From a virus: a DNA stretch of 35,420 nucleotides. How positions within the stretch are numbered: position 1 is the first letter of the stretch; each line of letters opens with the position of its first letter. The stretch covers positions 1-35,420 of the IMG/VR virus record IMGVR_UViG_3300025168_000282; one strand, written 5' to 3'. Of the stretch, positions 23,983 through 32,164 are shown one piece after another. The notes beneath the pieces were generated by a model. The model worked only from the letters and a program-made list of their open reading frames with translations. It was not told the origin of the DNA and made no database searches. Both the position numbers and the translations under genes were made by a program.

Positions 23983-25029
23983 CTAGCCCACAGAGGCTAA
24001 AGTGTTGTTTCCTATAAGTACCCATTTGCTTCCTGTCCATATAAAATCAAAAGCGGCACCTTGCTTATTGTTCTCTATAGCAATTACGCCATAAGAACCA
24101 AGAATATTTGCTGGAGATATCATAATAGGTTGATTGTTTGTAGTTGTGTTCATTATTACTTTTAGTATTTGCCCTGCGGTCGTGCCGTCCGCTAGGGTCA
24201 TTACATGTGCACCGACAGCAGCGTTTGCTGTAATAGAAGTAGCGTCGAGAAGATGAACAGAACTAGCAGGTGTCAGAGTACTTGTTTGACCATTTCCCAG
24301 ATCGGTCGAGGTGGTACCAAAAATAACCTCTTCTGTTGCCTTAAAATCTCCGCTTACTTCAAGTGAGTGGGTTGGTGTTGCCGTATGAATGCCGACATAA
24401 CCATTTGTTCCCTCTAGTGTGATGCGGGCTTTGTGTCCATTATTAACTGAAGCATTAGCGATCTGCAATGGTCGGTTGCTATGACCAATCAGGGGGTAAA
24501 ACGCATCCATAAAGAAAGCATCTGCCAGAGACCCTGTAAATGTTGTTCCGGCTACATCCTCTAGAGCCAGCGAGCCTTTTCTATTATTTCTACCGGAGGT
24601 GTCTGAGTTTCCATCTGCATAAAAATCTATAAAAGGATTATCGGACTCGTCAGAATTATCAGTGTCGGCAACCAGTTTAATGCCCACAGACTTTTTACTA
24701 ACGAGTCTTAATACCGCATCTTTTTCGTGACCTGCTATATCATTAAAAGGGTCTATAATGTCAAGTAGGTTCTGGGGGGAGTTGTTCCCAACGCCAATAC
24801 GGTTGTTTCCGCCATCAATATAAAACATATGAGTGGCGTGATTGCTTTCTACACGAAAATCAGCATCTATAGAGCCCTCGTTAAACACAGCGGGACCATC
24901 AACAAAAACCGAGCCCGTGATTCGGACGATATCAGATGCCTCGTCTCCTATATAAGTGTTCCCGTCAGGGTCTACCTTAAAAGCCCAGCCGCCGCTGTTA
25001 TTAGGTACCCCAAATCCAGCACTGGCCAT
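23983..25029 (-). CDS. Fibre-like structural protein in the head operon
   Basis: 348 residues. Short beta repeats typical of phage fibres are visible: GGNNRIGVGNNSPQNLLDI (about 74-92) and GYVGIHTATPTHSLEVSGDF (about 210-229). Both follow the 'V-G-I-x-T-x-x-P-x-x-x-L-x-V-x-G' fibre pattern. Gly/Ser/Asp-rich strands lie between them and a hydrophobic, beta-rich C-terminal domain (about 265-348) ends WTGSKWVLIGNN. The N-terminus (SAGFGVPNNSGGWAFKVDPD) may be the attachment part. It starts inside the last codons of the protease gene (TAATG overlap). Its place between protease and scaffold genes is unusual for a tail fibre and suggests a head fibre, or a whisker-like collar fibre. No chaperone is visible nearby. 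Confidence 0.75.
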   Translation of the reverse strand: MASAGFGVPNNSGGWAFKVDPDGNTYIGDEASDIVRITGSVFVDGPAVFNEGSIDADFRVESNHATHMFYIDGGNNRIGVGNNSPQNLLDIIDPFNDIAGHEKDAVLRLVSKKSVGIKLVADTDNSDESDNPFIDFYADGNSDTSGRNNRKGSLALEDVAGTTFTGSLADAFFMDAFYPLIGHSNRPLQIANASVNNGHKARITLEGTNGYVGIHTATPTHSLEVSGDFKATEEVIFGTTSTDLGNGQTSTLTPASSVHLLDATSITANAAVGAHVMTLADGTTAGQILKVIMNTTTNNQPIMISPANILGSYGVIAIENNKQGAAFDFIWTGSKWVLIGNNTLASVG

Positions 25030-25625
25030 TAATCATCTCCCAAAATATCATTAATTGCTCGATTGATTCTGTCAGCTTTTGTCAGGTGAGTTTTAACGCT
25101 ACCCTCTGAGACCAAATAAGCACCTGTAGTGCTTGGCTCAGAAACTAGGTCAAAACAAAGAAGCTGAAAGTCGTCTTCTACCATAGTTGTATCACCCTGT
25201 TGACGTGTGGACCCGAGCCCACGACTAGAAATGCCCAATTGGACTCCGCCCTCGACAAGTTGTTTAGCTATTTGTCCAGCAGGTGTATTAAGAATTTTCA
25301 TTTTACCCATAACATCGTCGCCTTTCCACCACACCTCAGTAATAAGATGACTTGCGTTTTTAAGCTCCACAACAGAAGTATCAGGATGATCTAACTCACC
25401 AATCGCTCGTCCCTCTTTTACTAATTTTTGATAGTTTTTCATTTCCCGCTCAAGTATTGGTCGTGGATAAATGCGTCCATTACCATTCTTTTTTCCAGCG
25501 GCTTGAATCTTTCCTGCTACGATAAGATGAGTTCCGTCACGATTTCCAGTACGCTCCTCTTCAGTGAGAAGATCGTCACTGTAATCGAGGTTCATAAATT
25601 CTTGTAGTACATATTTCTTATTCAT
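25029..25625 (-). CDS. gp21: Prohead core protease gp21-like
   Basis: 198 residues, close to T4 gp21 (212). The Ser-His-Asp layout of the family is visible: GELDHP with H80, GISSRG (131-136) with the nucleophile serine at 133 or 134, and CFDLVSEP (157-164) with D159. N-terminal AGKIQAAGKKNGNGRIYP (37-54) is the conserved substrate-channel segment. The enzyme degrades the scaffold and trims the capsid and other head proteins after L/I-x-E, matching sites seen in the scaffold and major capsid products here. A strong AAAGGAGACAAAA leader precedes the ATG. The stop overlaps the next ATG by one base. Confidence 0.95.
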   Translation of the reverse strand: MNKKYVLQEFMNLDYSDDLLTEEERTGNRDGTHLIVAGKIQAAGKKNGNGRIYPRPILEREMKNYQKLVKEGRAIGELDHPDTSVVELKNASHLITEVWWKGDDVMGKMKILNTPAGQIAKQLVEGGVQLGISSRGLGSTRQQGDTTMVEDDFQLLCFDLVSEPSTTGAYLVSEGSVKTHLTKADRINRAINDILGDD

Positions 25626-25666
25626 TTTTGTCTCCTTTAGAAGCGGGGTTAACCCGCTAAATACAG

Positions 25667-26011
25667 CTACCCCTGCAACAATTGGTTACTGGTCTTAGCA
25701 TCCACTTTCGTGTCCACGTTCCCTCTAATTCGGTGTTCATATTGAAATCCTCCGTCTGATATCAGCATACACAACGCATAAGATGTCCCGGAAGATAAAC
25801 AGCCTAGTAGAAAAGCGTTTATCAAAGAAACATCAAATATAAATAGTTCTGTAAATGGGTTTAGGAGTAGAAGAAACGCCCCAACCCAGAACCCTATGCA
25901 CATAGGACAGTGAAAAAAATAATGTTTTGGCCTTATGGGGTCAAATATTTTAGAAAAAACTAAAATTTGTGTCAACCCATAAGAACACAAGATATAATAA
26001 ATCAAACTCAT
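25667..26011 (-). CDS. Small membrane protein with CPMC motif, DUF1360-like
   Basis: 114 residues. There are three likely membrane helices: about 3-21, 36-58 and 61-84. Between the first two is HCPMCIGFWVGA (34-45), a cysteine pair at the membrane edge. The pattern 'D-P-I-R-P-K, then C-P-x-C-x-G-F-W-V-G' resembles DUF1360-type small membrane proteins, whose function is unknown to me. The C-terminal 30 residues are polar (VDTKVDAKTSNQLLQG). It lies among head genes upstream of the protease, where a membrane protein is unexpected. Possible roles, all speculative: membrane-anchored prohead assembly, superinfection exclusion or lysis. No strong ribosome site is visible before the ATG. Confidence 0.75.
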   Translation of the reverse strand: MSLIYYILCSYGLTQILVFSKIFDPIRPKHYFFHCPMCIGFWVGAFLLLLNPFTELFIFDVSLINAFLLGCLSSGTSYALCMLISDGGFQYEHRIRGNVDTKVDAKTSNQLLQG

Positions 26012-26022
26012 ATTAATTTCTG

Positions 26023-26583
26023 CTAGTATAAGTATCCATACCCAGCATACGCATATGAATTGCTTCCGCCAAGGGACTTTCTATAAGGCTCATCTTCTTC
26101 AGGTTTAACTTCTCCTAATTCCGTTGAGTCTTCATCAGAAGGGTCAGTGAACCTATCTTCAATATTCTTGTCATAAGTTTCAGCCCGAAGATCGTCGTTA
26201 GAAGTTCTTTTTATAAACCTTTCGATTTCATACAAGACAACCTGTATTGGATCTACATCCGAATCTGCGGGCTCGGCAGCAAAAGCTGCCTCCAGAACAC
26301 CAAAGTTAGCAGAAGACTGGACAGAATCATAAATAACTGCGCCGCCCTCAAATAAAGACTGCATTAGTTCCCGCTGGTGTTCGTAAACGTTATCCCCAGC
26401 GTGGGGCTTTGGAATAGCAACAACTGCGGCAGAGGATGGCACAATCATTATATCCATCTTTGGATGATCAGCAATAAGAATATTGCCATCAAGAGTTTTC
26501 CGCATCTTAAGCTCAATTGTAGCTTGGATTTCCCTAGGCGGGGTTCCTATTTTAATTGTTAATGGCATCAGATTTATACTCAT
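26023..26583 (-). CDS. Head-module protein of unknown function, 186 residues
   Basis: Not recognised. The N-terminal half is beta-rich (LMPLTIKIGTPPREIQATIE, 5-24, then DGNILIADHPKMDIMIVP, about 32-49). Helical and acidic segments follow (about 125-165), and the end is rich in Tyr, Gly and Ser (YAYAGYGYLY). There is no signal peptide or membrane span. Its ATG lies within the last codons of the 277-residue gene, a 32-base overlap, so the two are co-translated. It lies between the portal and protease genes where T4 has its small core proteins gp67 and gp68. An equivalent minor core or vertex function is possible, but no sequence similarity is visible by eye. Confidence 0.7.
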   Translation of the reverse strand: MSINLMPLTIKIGTPPREIQATIELKMRKTLDGNILIADHPKMDIMIVPSSAAVVAIPKPHAGDNVYEHQRELMQSLFEGGAVIYDSVQSSANFGVLEAAFAAEPADSDVDPIQVVLYEIERFIKRTSNDDLRAETYDKNIEDRFTDPSDEDSTELGEVKPEEDEPYRKSLGGSNSYAYAGYGYLY

Positions 26584-27385
26584 TAACTAAATTTTGAAGC
26601 TTTAAGACCGTTTTCAATTCTTTGTCTCCAATATTCGAGACATTAATACTTTCTATCTGTTCTATAATTTTTCTACTATTCGACACCATTGTTTCATCAG
26701 AGGAAACCTCTTCAGATTTTAAAGAATCCAATACGGCTGTTTTGATCCTTTTTAATTCTTCAAACATCGTTACTTTAAAATCAGCGTCATCGTTATTGAA
26801 AGAAAAAATATACTTATTTAATAAGTTCTTTTGTTCGGACAAGAGTGTATCATATTGGTCATTGAACTTTTCAATAAAGTTAACGACAACCAAGTTATCA
26901 GTTGGAACTAGCTGGTCACCCTTAGGGTCACTGGAAGAAGTTAAAACCTCTAACACTCGCTGCTCCATAATAACTTTCTGTTTAACTGGTGTTGTACTAC
27001 TAAAAATTTGTGCTATGGTAGCGAAGGATCGATAGTTTGGAACAAAGTTTGAAAAAACGGAAGAGCTTATATCTTTGTTTATTTTTCCAATAACAACCGA
27101 TTGCTCCTCAAAGATCTTTTGCTTGTCTAAACTATTATAGGCATCCTTGGCACGATGAATAGTTTTTTCGGCAGTATAATTATCAAACCCACTCTTCTCG
27201 GTCAATGCCCTGTAGCACTGAAGTTCTCTTTCCAAGACCGCACCTTGGCGAAAATGCTCCCGAAGAAGGGTAACAATTTTATTCTTTGTTGAACTATCTT
27301 TATCGATAATTGCCTTAGACATTTCTCTAATAAGCGCCTCAAAGATAAACGCAGTATTTCTTTTCTTATTATGTTTTGTCTTCAT
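26552..27385 (-). CDS. Probable prohead core protein, 277 residues
   Basis: Not a family I can name. The product is strongly helical and charged. It begins MKTKHNKKRNTAFIFEALIR (1-20), a basic start I remember from proteins next to the portal gene in marine T4-like contigs. Heptad-like stretches occur in the C-terminal third (FKVTMFEELKRIKTAVLDSL, about 206-225; DKELKTVLKLQNLVNEYKS). The gene overlaps the portal stop by 17 bases and the next gene by 32 bases, so the three are tightly coupled. A scaffold-like or core function fits location and composition, but this is inference. Confidence 0.75.
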   Translation of the reverse strand: MKTKHNKKRNTAFIFEALIREMSKAIIDKDSSTKNKIVTLLREHFRQGAVLERELQCYRALTEKSGFDNYTAEKTIHRAKDAYNSLDKQKIFEEQSVVIGKINKDISSSVFSNFVPNYRSFATIAQIFSSTTPVKQKVIMEQRVLEVLTSSSDPKGDQLVPTDNLVVVNFIEKFNDQYDTLLSEQKNLLNKYIFSFNNDDADFKVTMFEELKRIKTAVLDSLKSEEVSSDETMVSNSRKIIEQIESINVSNIGDKELKTVLKLQNLVNEYKSDAINN

Positions 27386-29231
27386 GTTTTTTATCCAACT
27401 GAGTTATTAAGGTTTTGATGTCTTTGTTTGTCTCTGTTATTAAATCTTCTTCTCTTTTAACAAGACCAGCACTGACAATCCCTCTGCCCAAAGGACCCAG
27501 TTCTCCTGCTACACCCTTAAATAGTCTTGATTGTCCCGGATATGCCGCTTTTTCTCCAGCAGAGGCAAGGGCGCTTCTCTTTCTTGGTCCGCTGCCCGAC
27601 CTTCTGTCCAGTTTGACAGGGATATATCCATCATCTCTTTGTCCCGGCTCAGCAAGCAATGGCCCAGCGTCTTCTTCTTCGCCGCCGCCAAGATCATCGC
27701 CGCCCAAATCGTCACCACCGAGATCATCTCCGCCTAGGTCATCGCCTGAGTCAGTCATGGCTGACTCCGTCGCTGTACCTGTGCCATCAATCAAAGCTGT
27801 ATGCTTAGCGTCGCCATACTGTTCACGCATAATTCGAATAACTTCATCGTCATCCAACTTAAAGATGTTCTTGTAAATCCATCGTTTAGAGAATAGTCCA
27901 TCAGTTGCTGCGCCGGCAATGTCAAATCTTGTCCGGAGATGTTCTAGTTCTTGCAACTCTGCAATTTTAGATGGATTATTGAGTGTTAAATTAAACCCAG
28001 TCAGATCTTCATTTCGATAACCTAAAGTATATAAGTGGATTACACATATCTTTTGGATTTCAGCTATCGCTACTCGCTGCAACCTCTGGATTGTTCTCGC
28101 AAACCTAATATCTTTTTGAGCTAGAGTTGCTTTATCCTCGACGGCATCAGCTTGGGCGAGGTAAGCCTTTGGTATTTTAATTGCTGAAAACAGTTTGTCT
28201 CTTAGGTAGTTAACATCCTCTATATCACCTGTAAAAGCACCACCTGCCAAAGTTTCAATCCTAGAAGAATTACCGGCTCGGACGGGGATATAATAATCCT
28301 CATCAATGCTCATAGCGTTATATCGAAGATCTACCCTTCCAGTATCTGGATCGACTATTTGATTCCTCTTCATCTGAGTTCTGACTTGCTCTATGTATTG
28401 CTCCACATCCTCAACGGGGATATTCCCAACATCAATGTAGAATACACGGCGCTCAGGAGACCGGACAATACGATATGCCATCATCGCATCTTCCAAGAGA
28501 ATCAACTGTCTCCAAATACGACGAGCAGACTCTAAGACCGATGTGCCATAGGGAACATACTTATCATTTCCCAAAACACGGAAATGCGCTATCTGCCAAT
28601 TTTCAAATGTTACGCCGGGATCATCAGCGCCGTTCCAGAAATACTGTATATAATTGGGATTAGTTTCGTCTTTCCCTTCTATTCTCTCTATTTCCCTGAC
28701 AGGTAGCGGAATAACATTTGTGATCCCCATATCGTCGTCAATGTCCAAGTAAAGGAAATAGTCTCCGTACTTGCACATGCTCCTAGCCCAACCAAACAAG
28801 TTAGATTCGATATTTAACACACTATAAAGCAGAGTGTGTAGAATTTCTTTTATTTCTCTATTTTGACAATCAATATGAACAAGTGGCGTGATCTCTGATG
28901 AGGTAGTTATCTCATCCGCATAAACATCAAGTGCCGAGGCTAGTTCGGGTGTGTATTCCATCTGTTCAAAGTCAGTATACCGTAAAGCTTTATCACGGTC
29001 CATAAGAGTTTTATTTTGTAAGCCCGAGAAAGGATTATAATACTCACGTTTTTTAAACTCTTTACCAGTATTTGTCTTAAATTTGTACTTTTTAACAGTT
29101 CTTGCTGTTGATCTAACAACAGAAGGTTGATTGTAATCTACTATTGGCCCACTAAAGAGACGGGTCAGACGCTTAAAAAGAGTTGACTGAACATTTCTTG
29201 GGTTTTTATTGTCTTGGTTGTTATCTGCCAT
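27369..29231 (-). CDS. gp20: Portal protein gp20-like
   Basis: 620 residues, against 524 in T4 gp20. RDKALRYTDFEQMEYTPELA (79-98) with SALDVYADEITTSSE (99-113) is the typical gp20 N-terminal region. Later come VREIERIEGKDE, VLGNDKYVPYGTSVLESARR (about 220-239) and RRIWRQLILLEDAMMAYRI. The segment IKIPKAYLAQ, then EDKATLAQKDIRFARTIQ (about 368-385), is also characteristic. The dodecameric portal nucleates the prohead and passes DNA. The C-terminal part (about 485-620) is longer than usual and holds a Gly-Asp repeat (GGDDL units) and a basic, disordered region. The gene starts three bases after the TerL stop, so TerL and portal are adjacent as in T4. Confidence 0.95.
   Translation of the reverse strand: MADNNQDNKNPRNVQSTLFKRLTRLFSGPIVDYNQPSVVRSTARTVKKYKFKTNTGKEFKKREYYNPFSGLQNKTLMDRDKALRYTDFEQMEYTPELASALDVYADEITTSSEITPLVHIDCQNREIKEILHTLLYSVLNIESNLFGWARSMCKYGDYFLYLDIDDDMGITNVIPLPVREIERIEGKDETNPNYIQYFWNGADDPGVTFENWQIAHFRVLGNDKYVPYGTSVLESARRIWRQLILLEDAMMAYRIVRSPERRVFYIDVGNIPVEDVEQYIEQVRTQMKRNQIVDPDTGRVDLRYNAMSIDEDYYIPVRAGNSSRIETLAGGAFTGDIEDVNYLRDKLFSAIKIPKAYLAQADAVEDKATLAQKDIRFARTIQRLQRVAIAEIQKICVIHLYTLGYRNEDLTGFNLTLNNPSKIAELQELEHLRTRFDIAGAATDGLFSKRWIYKNIFKLDDDEVIRIMREQYGDAKHTALIDGTGTATESAMTDSGDDLGGDDLGGDDLGGDDLGGGEEEDAGPLLAEPGQRDDGYIPVKLDRRSGSGPRKRSALASAGEKAAYPGQSRLFKGVAGELGPLGRGIVSAGLVKREEDLITETNKDIKTLITQLDKKHEDKT
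27690..27746. repeat. Four-unit 15-base repeat in portal gene, GGDDL units
   Basis: Consecutive 15-base units encode GGDDL four times near portal residue 500 (last unit partial at DNA level). The codons vary synonymously between units (CTA, CTC, TTG and CTT for Leu), so the unit is maintained at protein level rather than being a recent copy expansion. Confidence 0.8.
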
Positions 29232-29234
29232 TTT

Positions 29235-30815
29235 TTATCCCTTTATAATCCATGATAAATCGTAATTCTTTCCATCAGTCCCTGTAAAAGTATTTTGATG
29301 TTTTGATGGGCTTCTATACCCTTGTTGTCCTTCAATTTTAGTATGGAAGTTTTTTGTATCTTTCATAATTCCTGCTATCATTGCTTTTTTGTATTCTACT
29401 TCTCTTTTGTTAACAGTTAAAGCTGTGTCCCGTACCCAGCACCCTATAGAACAGGCAATAACAAGATCATCATTATAGCCTCTCATTCCCTGCGGCCTGC
29501 CATTGTGCCATACAAACGTCTTGATTTCATTAGCTAGGCGCATAGAATTAATAGTAATTAGTTTATTCCTAACGAATTCCTCAAACTTCGATATAACAAG
29601 TGGTCGTGTTTTCATAGACATAGTAAATCCAGCAACACCCCCTATAGCCTCCGCAGTGGCTTGATCAACATACTCGTGAGTAGATCTCACACTGTAATAT
29701 ATGTTATTATATTGCAAATCTTCTAATCTGTTCAGCACACCAATGCCTAAAGAGTTATTTTCTATAACTAAAAGAGCCGTATTATATTCTTTTCCTATTT
29801 CTGAGAGCAGAGGAGCAAACATATCAGGTGTTATTTTTCCTTGATATTCCGCTACTTGCTCCATAGTTTGCAAATCAAAAACCTGACACACACTGAAATC
29901 TGACCCATCACCACGAGCAACATCAGCAACAGCTAAATATTCCTTATCAGGCTCTGGCCCTTTCCATATCCAATAATTCCTATCAAAACCTGTTCTATGC
30001 CGAGGGTCGTTACAAGCCTCTAGGATTCTTTTTAAATCATCTCCGTGAACCACTGTCTCGCCAGAGGCATTAAAGTTACATTCAAGCTCTTGAGCTATCT
30101 CCCTTTTCGACATATTTCGAGTTTCTTTCTTAAACCACTCGTCATTTCTCTCTGGGTGTACTGACCAAGGTAACTTCATTGGAAAAAAATCATTCTTTTT
30201 CTCCTCAGCCTCAACATAGCTCTTGTGGAACCAATTACCAACACCATATGGAGTGCTCAAAGCTATACAACCACCACCAGTTGAGAGAGTTGGATATAGT
30301 CCCGCCCACATCTCATCCAGACCTTCAACAATCGCTGCCTCATCAACAACAAGTAAAGAAAGAGCTTCGGAACGTCCAGCATCTCCAGAGGTAGAAGATG
30401 CCTTAACTTGTGATCCGTTAGATAGCTCGAAAGAATTTCTATTATCAATCTCTATGGAAGCGATCTTTAGCCACTCAGGGAGATGCTTGTAGATAGCTTT
30501 TGCTTTTTTGACAAGGTTGGCTGCTGTTCCTAATTTGGTTGCCACTACTAGAACATTTTTATCTCGATGAAACAACAGGAGCCAACATACATAAGCTGCG
30601 ACTGTTGTAGATATTCCAAGCTGTCGGGCTTTCAGAATTATCGTAAATCGATTGTCTTTAAAGTTATCTAAGACTTCCTCCTGAAACTTGTACATTTCAA
30701 AAGGGATTAATCCATGAAGTGGGTGTGATATTTTTGCGTAATTATTAGCAAAATAAACTGGGTCTTTGCCCGAACGGACAACCTCAGCCATTAATTCTTT
30801 TTTTGTTAGAGTCAT
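29235..30815 (-). CDS. gp17: Large terminase subunit (TerL) gp17-like
   Basis: 526 residues, with an ATPase domain then a nuclease domain. The P-loop is K62-ARQLGIS-T70: the usual lysine before the final S/T is Ile, and a lysine stands at the first position (deviant Walker A, as known for lambda gpA). Walker B is LSLLVVDEAA (152-161) with D158 and E159. Motif III is ALSTP (185-189). The nuclease core has D298 (VADVARGDGSDFSV, 295-308), E352 (VIENNSLG) and D449/D450 (GYNDDLV). TerL packages DNA into the prohead through the portal and cuts concatemers. The ATG abuts the stop of the previous gene (TAA then ATG). The portal follows. Confidence 0.96.
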   Translation of the reverse strand: MTLTKKELMAEVVRSGKDPVYFANNYAKISHPLHGLIPFEMYKFQEEVLDNFKDNRFTIILKARQLGISTTVAAYVCWLLLFHRDKNVLVVATKLGTAANLVKKAKAIYKHLPEWLKIASIEIDNRNSFELSNGSQVKASSTSGDAGRSEALSLLVVDEAAIVEGLDEMWAGLYPTLSTGGGCIALSTPYGVGNWFHKSYVEAEEKKNDFFPMKLPWSVHPERNDEWFKKETRNMSKREIAQELECNFNASGETVVHGDDLKRILEACNDPRHRTGFDRNYWIWKGPEPDKEYLAVADVARGDGSDFSVCQVFDLQTMEQVAEYQGKITPDMFAPLLSEIGKEYNTALLVIENNSLGIGVLNRLEDLQYNNIYYSVRSTHEYVDQATAEAIGGVAGFTMSMKTRPLVISKFEEFVRNKLITINSMRLANEIKTFVWHNGRPQGMRGYNDDLVIACSIGCWVRDTALTVNKREVEYKKAMIAGIMKDTKNFHTKIEGQQGYRSPSKHQNTFTGTDGKNYDLSWIIKG

Positions 30816-31364
30816 TTACGCCTCAGGCGTATCTGGGTTCTTAGGTGCTTTGTTGGCTTTTTTTGTACTATGGAGTTCTGTAAACTTTTTAATAGCTGCA
30901 TCAACGTTATCTTTAGAGGCTTGCCCGTTTGGTGCTACGTCTTCATCCAAATTTCCAATCTTATATTGCTTAGTTGCCTGAACCCAGTTTCTAACCCGAG
31001 AGGTACTCTGGACCATGACATCTGCTGCGGATACCTCGGATAAAGATACAGAAGATTTTGTTACTTTTTTATATTCCTTTTTCAAGAAAGATACAATGTC
31101 TGTAAACTTACGCTCAATCTCATTCTCGAACTGATTGCGAGGATGAAGTTCGTTTAACATCACTTCACTTTGATATGAAACGATTAACTTGTCTGCGGAA
31201 AATTTAACTCCAAAGCCATCCATAATGCGACTGTCCAAGATAGGGTGCCCTTCTTCCCTCTTTAAACCAGCAGAGATCGGCTCGCCATTGTTATCTAGCG
31301 CTCCATCGTAAGCGTTTGCTGCGGCTTGCGAAAGCCCTTGTACTATGTCTGAAATGCTAGCCAT
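30816..31364 (-). CDS. Conserved protein upstream of TerL, 182 residues
   Basis: Not assigned. It starts ASISDIVQGLSQAAANAYDG (2-21), which I recall from conserved proteins of marine T4-like phages at this place. A mixed alpha/beta core follows (GFGVKFSADKLIVSYQSEVM, about 50-69; DIVSFLKKEYKKVTKSSVSL, about 88-107), and then a polar Lys/Asn/Pro-rich C-terminus. T4 encodes the small terminase gp16 just before gp17, so this is the positional candidate for TerS. However, I see no helix-turn-helix or gp16-like coiled coil that would prove it. The ATG follows CGAGGAG at nine bases, and the stop abuts the TerL ATG, so the pair is translationally linked. Confidence 0.75.
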   Translation of the reverse strand: MASISDIVQGLSQAAANAYDGALDNNGEPISAGLKREEGHPILDSRIMDGFGVKFSADKLIVSYQSEVMLNELHPRNQFENEIERKFTDIVSFLKKEYKKVTKSSVSLSEVSAADVMVQSTSRVRNWVQATKQYKIGNLDEDVAPNGQASKDNVDAAIKKFTELHSTKKANKAPKNPDTPEA

Positions 31365-31366
31365 TA

Positions 31367-31786
31367 TTATTTTCTCCTCGATAATGCTATTTTAAGATTC
31401 TCATCAGTGGGCCGCCAACCATCTTTCCATCGCTGTTCTTCGTGTTCCACAAAATCAACATAACATCGATAGCAGCATTGGAACCTATTCATATATAGGT
31501 CGTCTTTTGATGAAAATGAGTATGTTTTACATATCGGGCAGGTCCTTGATGGTTTTTTGGCACCGGACCTCTTTTTAATGATTGCTTCACCGGCTTCAAT
31601 TATCTCTTTTGTTTTTTTTATGCCAGTTTTCTTGTGGTTACGGCTTTTAAGTTGGGAAAGATATATTTCCTCTTTCTCTTGCCCCCAGTCAGAGCGAAAG
31701 TCTTGAACTGTTTGTTTTCCATATTTTTCTGTTATTGCCTTCTCTACAGATGCAATATAATTATAATCCTTTTTCTTGTCACTCAA
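31367..31786 (-). CDS. Zinc-ribbon protein, 139 residues
   Basis: A charged helical N-terminus (1-80; lysine-rich around HKKTGIKKTKEIIEAGEAII) leads to a four-cysteine cluster. CPIC (83-86) and CCYRC (104-108) are separated by 17 residues, fitting a zinc ribbon or HNH-like zinc knuckle without an obvious catalytic His pair. A conserved-looking end EEQRWKDGWRP (116-126) follows. The start is TTG at 31786, overlapping the previous stop as TTGA, typical of coupled genes; no independent ribosome site is visible. It is the second gene before TerL. Candidate roles are a DNA-binding partner in packaging or late transcription. Neither can be shown from sequence. Confidence 0.7.
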   Translation of the reverse strand: MSDKKKDYNYIASVEKAITEKYGKQTVQDFRSDWGQEKEEIYLSQLKSRNHKKTGIKKTKEIIEAGEAIIKKRSGAKKPSRTCPICKTYSFSSKDDLYMNRFQCCYRCYVDFVEHEEQRWKDGWRPTDENLKIALSRRK

Positions 31787-32163
31787 CGCTGGTACACTGC
31801 GTGAACGATGCCAATAGACATCCCCGCTCCAATAACTAAGCCAGTAACAATTCCGACTGTTCCACGATTCCTGTCAAACCAAGAGTTGTTTTTATTAAGT
31901 TGTTCTTCTAGTTTGGTGATGGAACGAATGTACGTCACCTGCATCTGAGTGCAGACCTTTTGGTCCACCGAGCACTCGGCTATTTTAGCATTGGTATCAA
32001 TTTTCTTTTGAAGCATTTTTCGGAAATCCTCTTCACTAAGAAGTATTCCAACATAAGTGCTGCCTTCTTGCTCAACAACCGCTGGGCGAGGGTCAAACTT
32101 GACTACCTCAGCCGCAGTGGTGTTGAGCGAAAAGAGCAGCATAAGTGCAACTAGTTTCTTCAT
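31783..32163 (-). CDS. Secreted/anchored protein with signal peptide and C-terminal membrane helix
   Basis: 126 residues. Residues 1-18 (KKLVALMLLFSLNTTAA) form a clear signal peptide, with a likely cleavage A-A/E near 18-19 and no lipobox cysteine. The exported part is charged and helical (about 43-95), with C64 and C71. A C-terminal hydrophobic segment (VGIVTGLVIGAGMSIGIVHAV, starting 103) can span the inner membrane. This topology (exported N-terminal region, membrane anchor at the end) is reminiscent of unimolecular spanins, although those have an N-terminal lipoprotein signal, which is missing here. It lies one base after the stop of the FtsZ-like gene, so the two are coupled. Spanin or periplasmic partner is a guess. 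Confidence 0.7.
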   Translation of the reverse strand: MKKLVALMLLFSLNTTAAEVVKFDPRPAVVEQEGSTYVGILLSEEDFRKMLQKKIDTNAKIAECSVDQKVCTQMQVTYIRSITKLEEQLNKNNSWFDRNRGTVGIVTGLVIGAGMSIGIVHAVYQR

Positions 32164-32164
32164 A

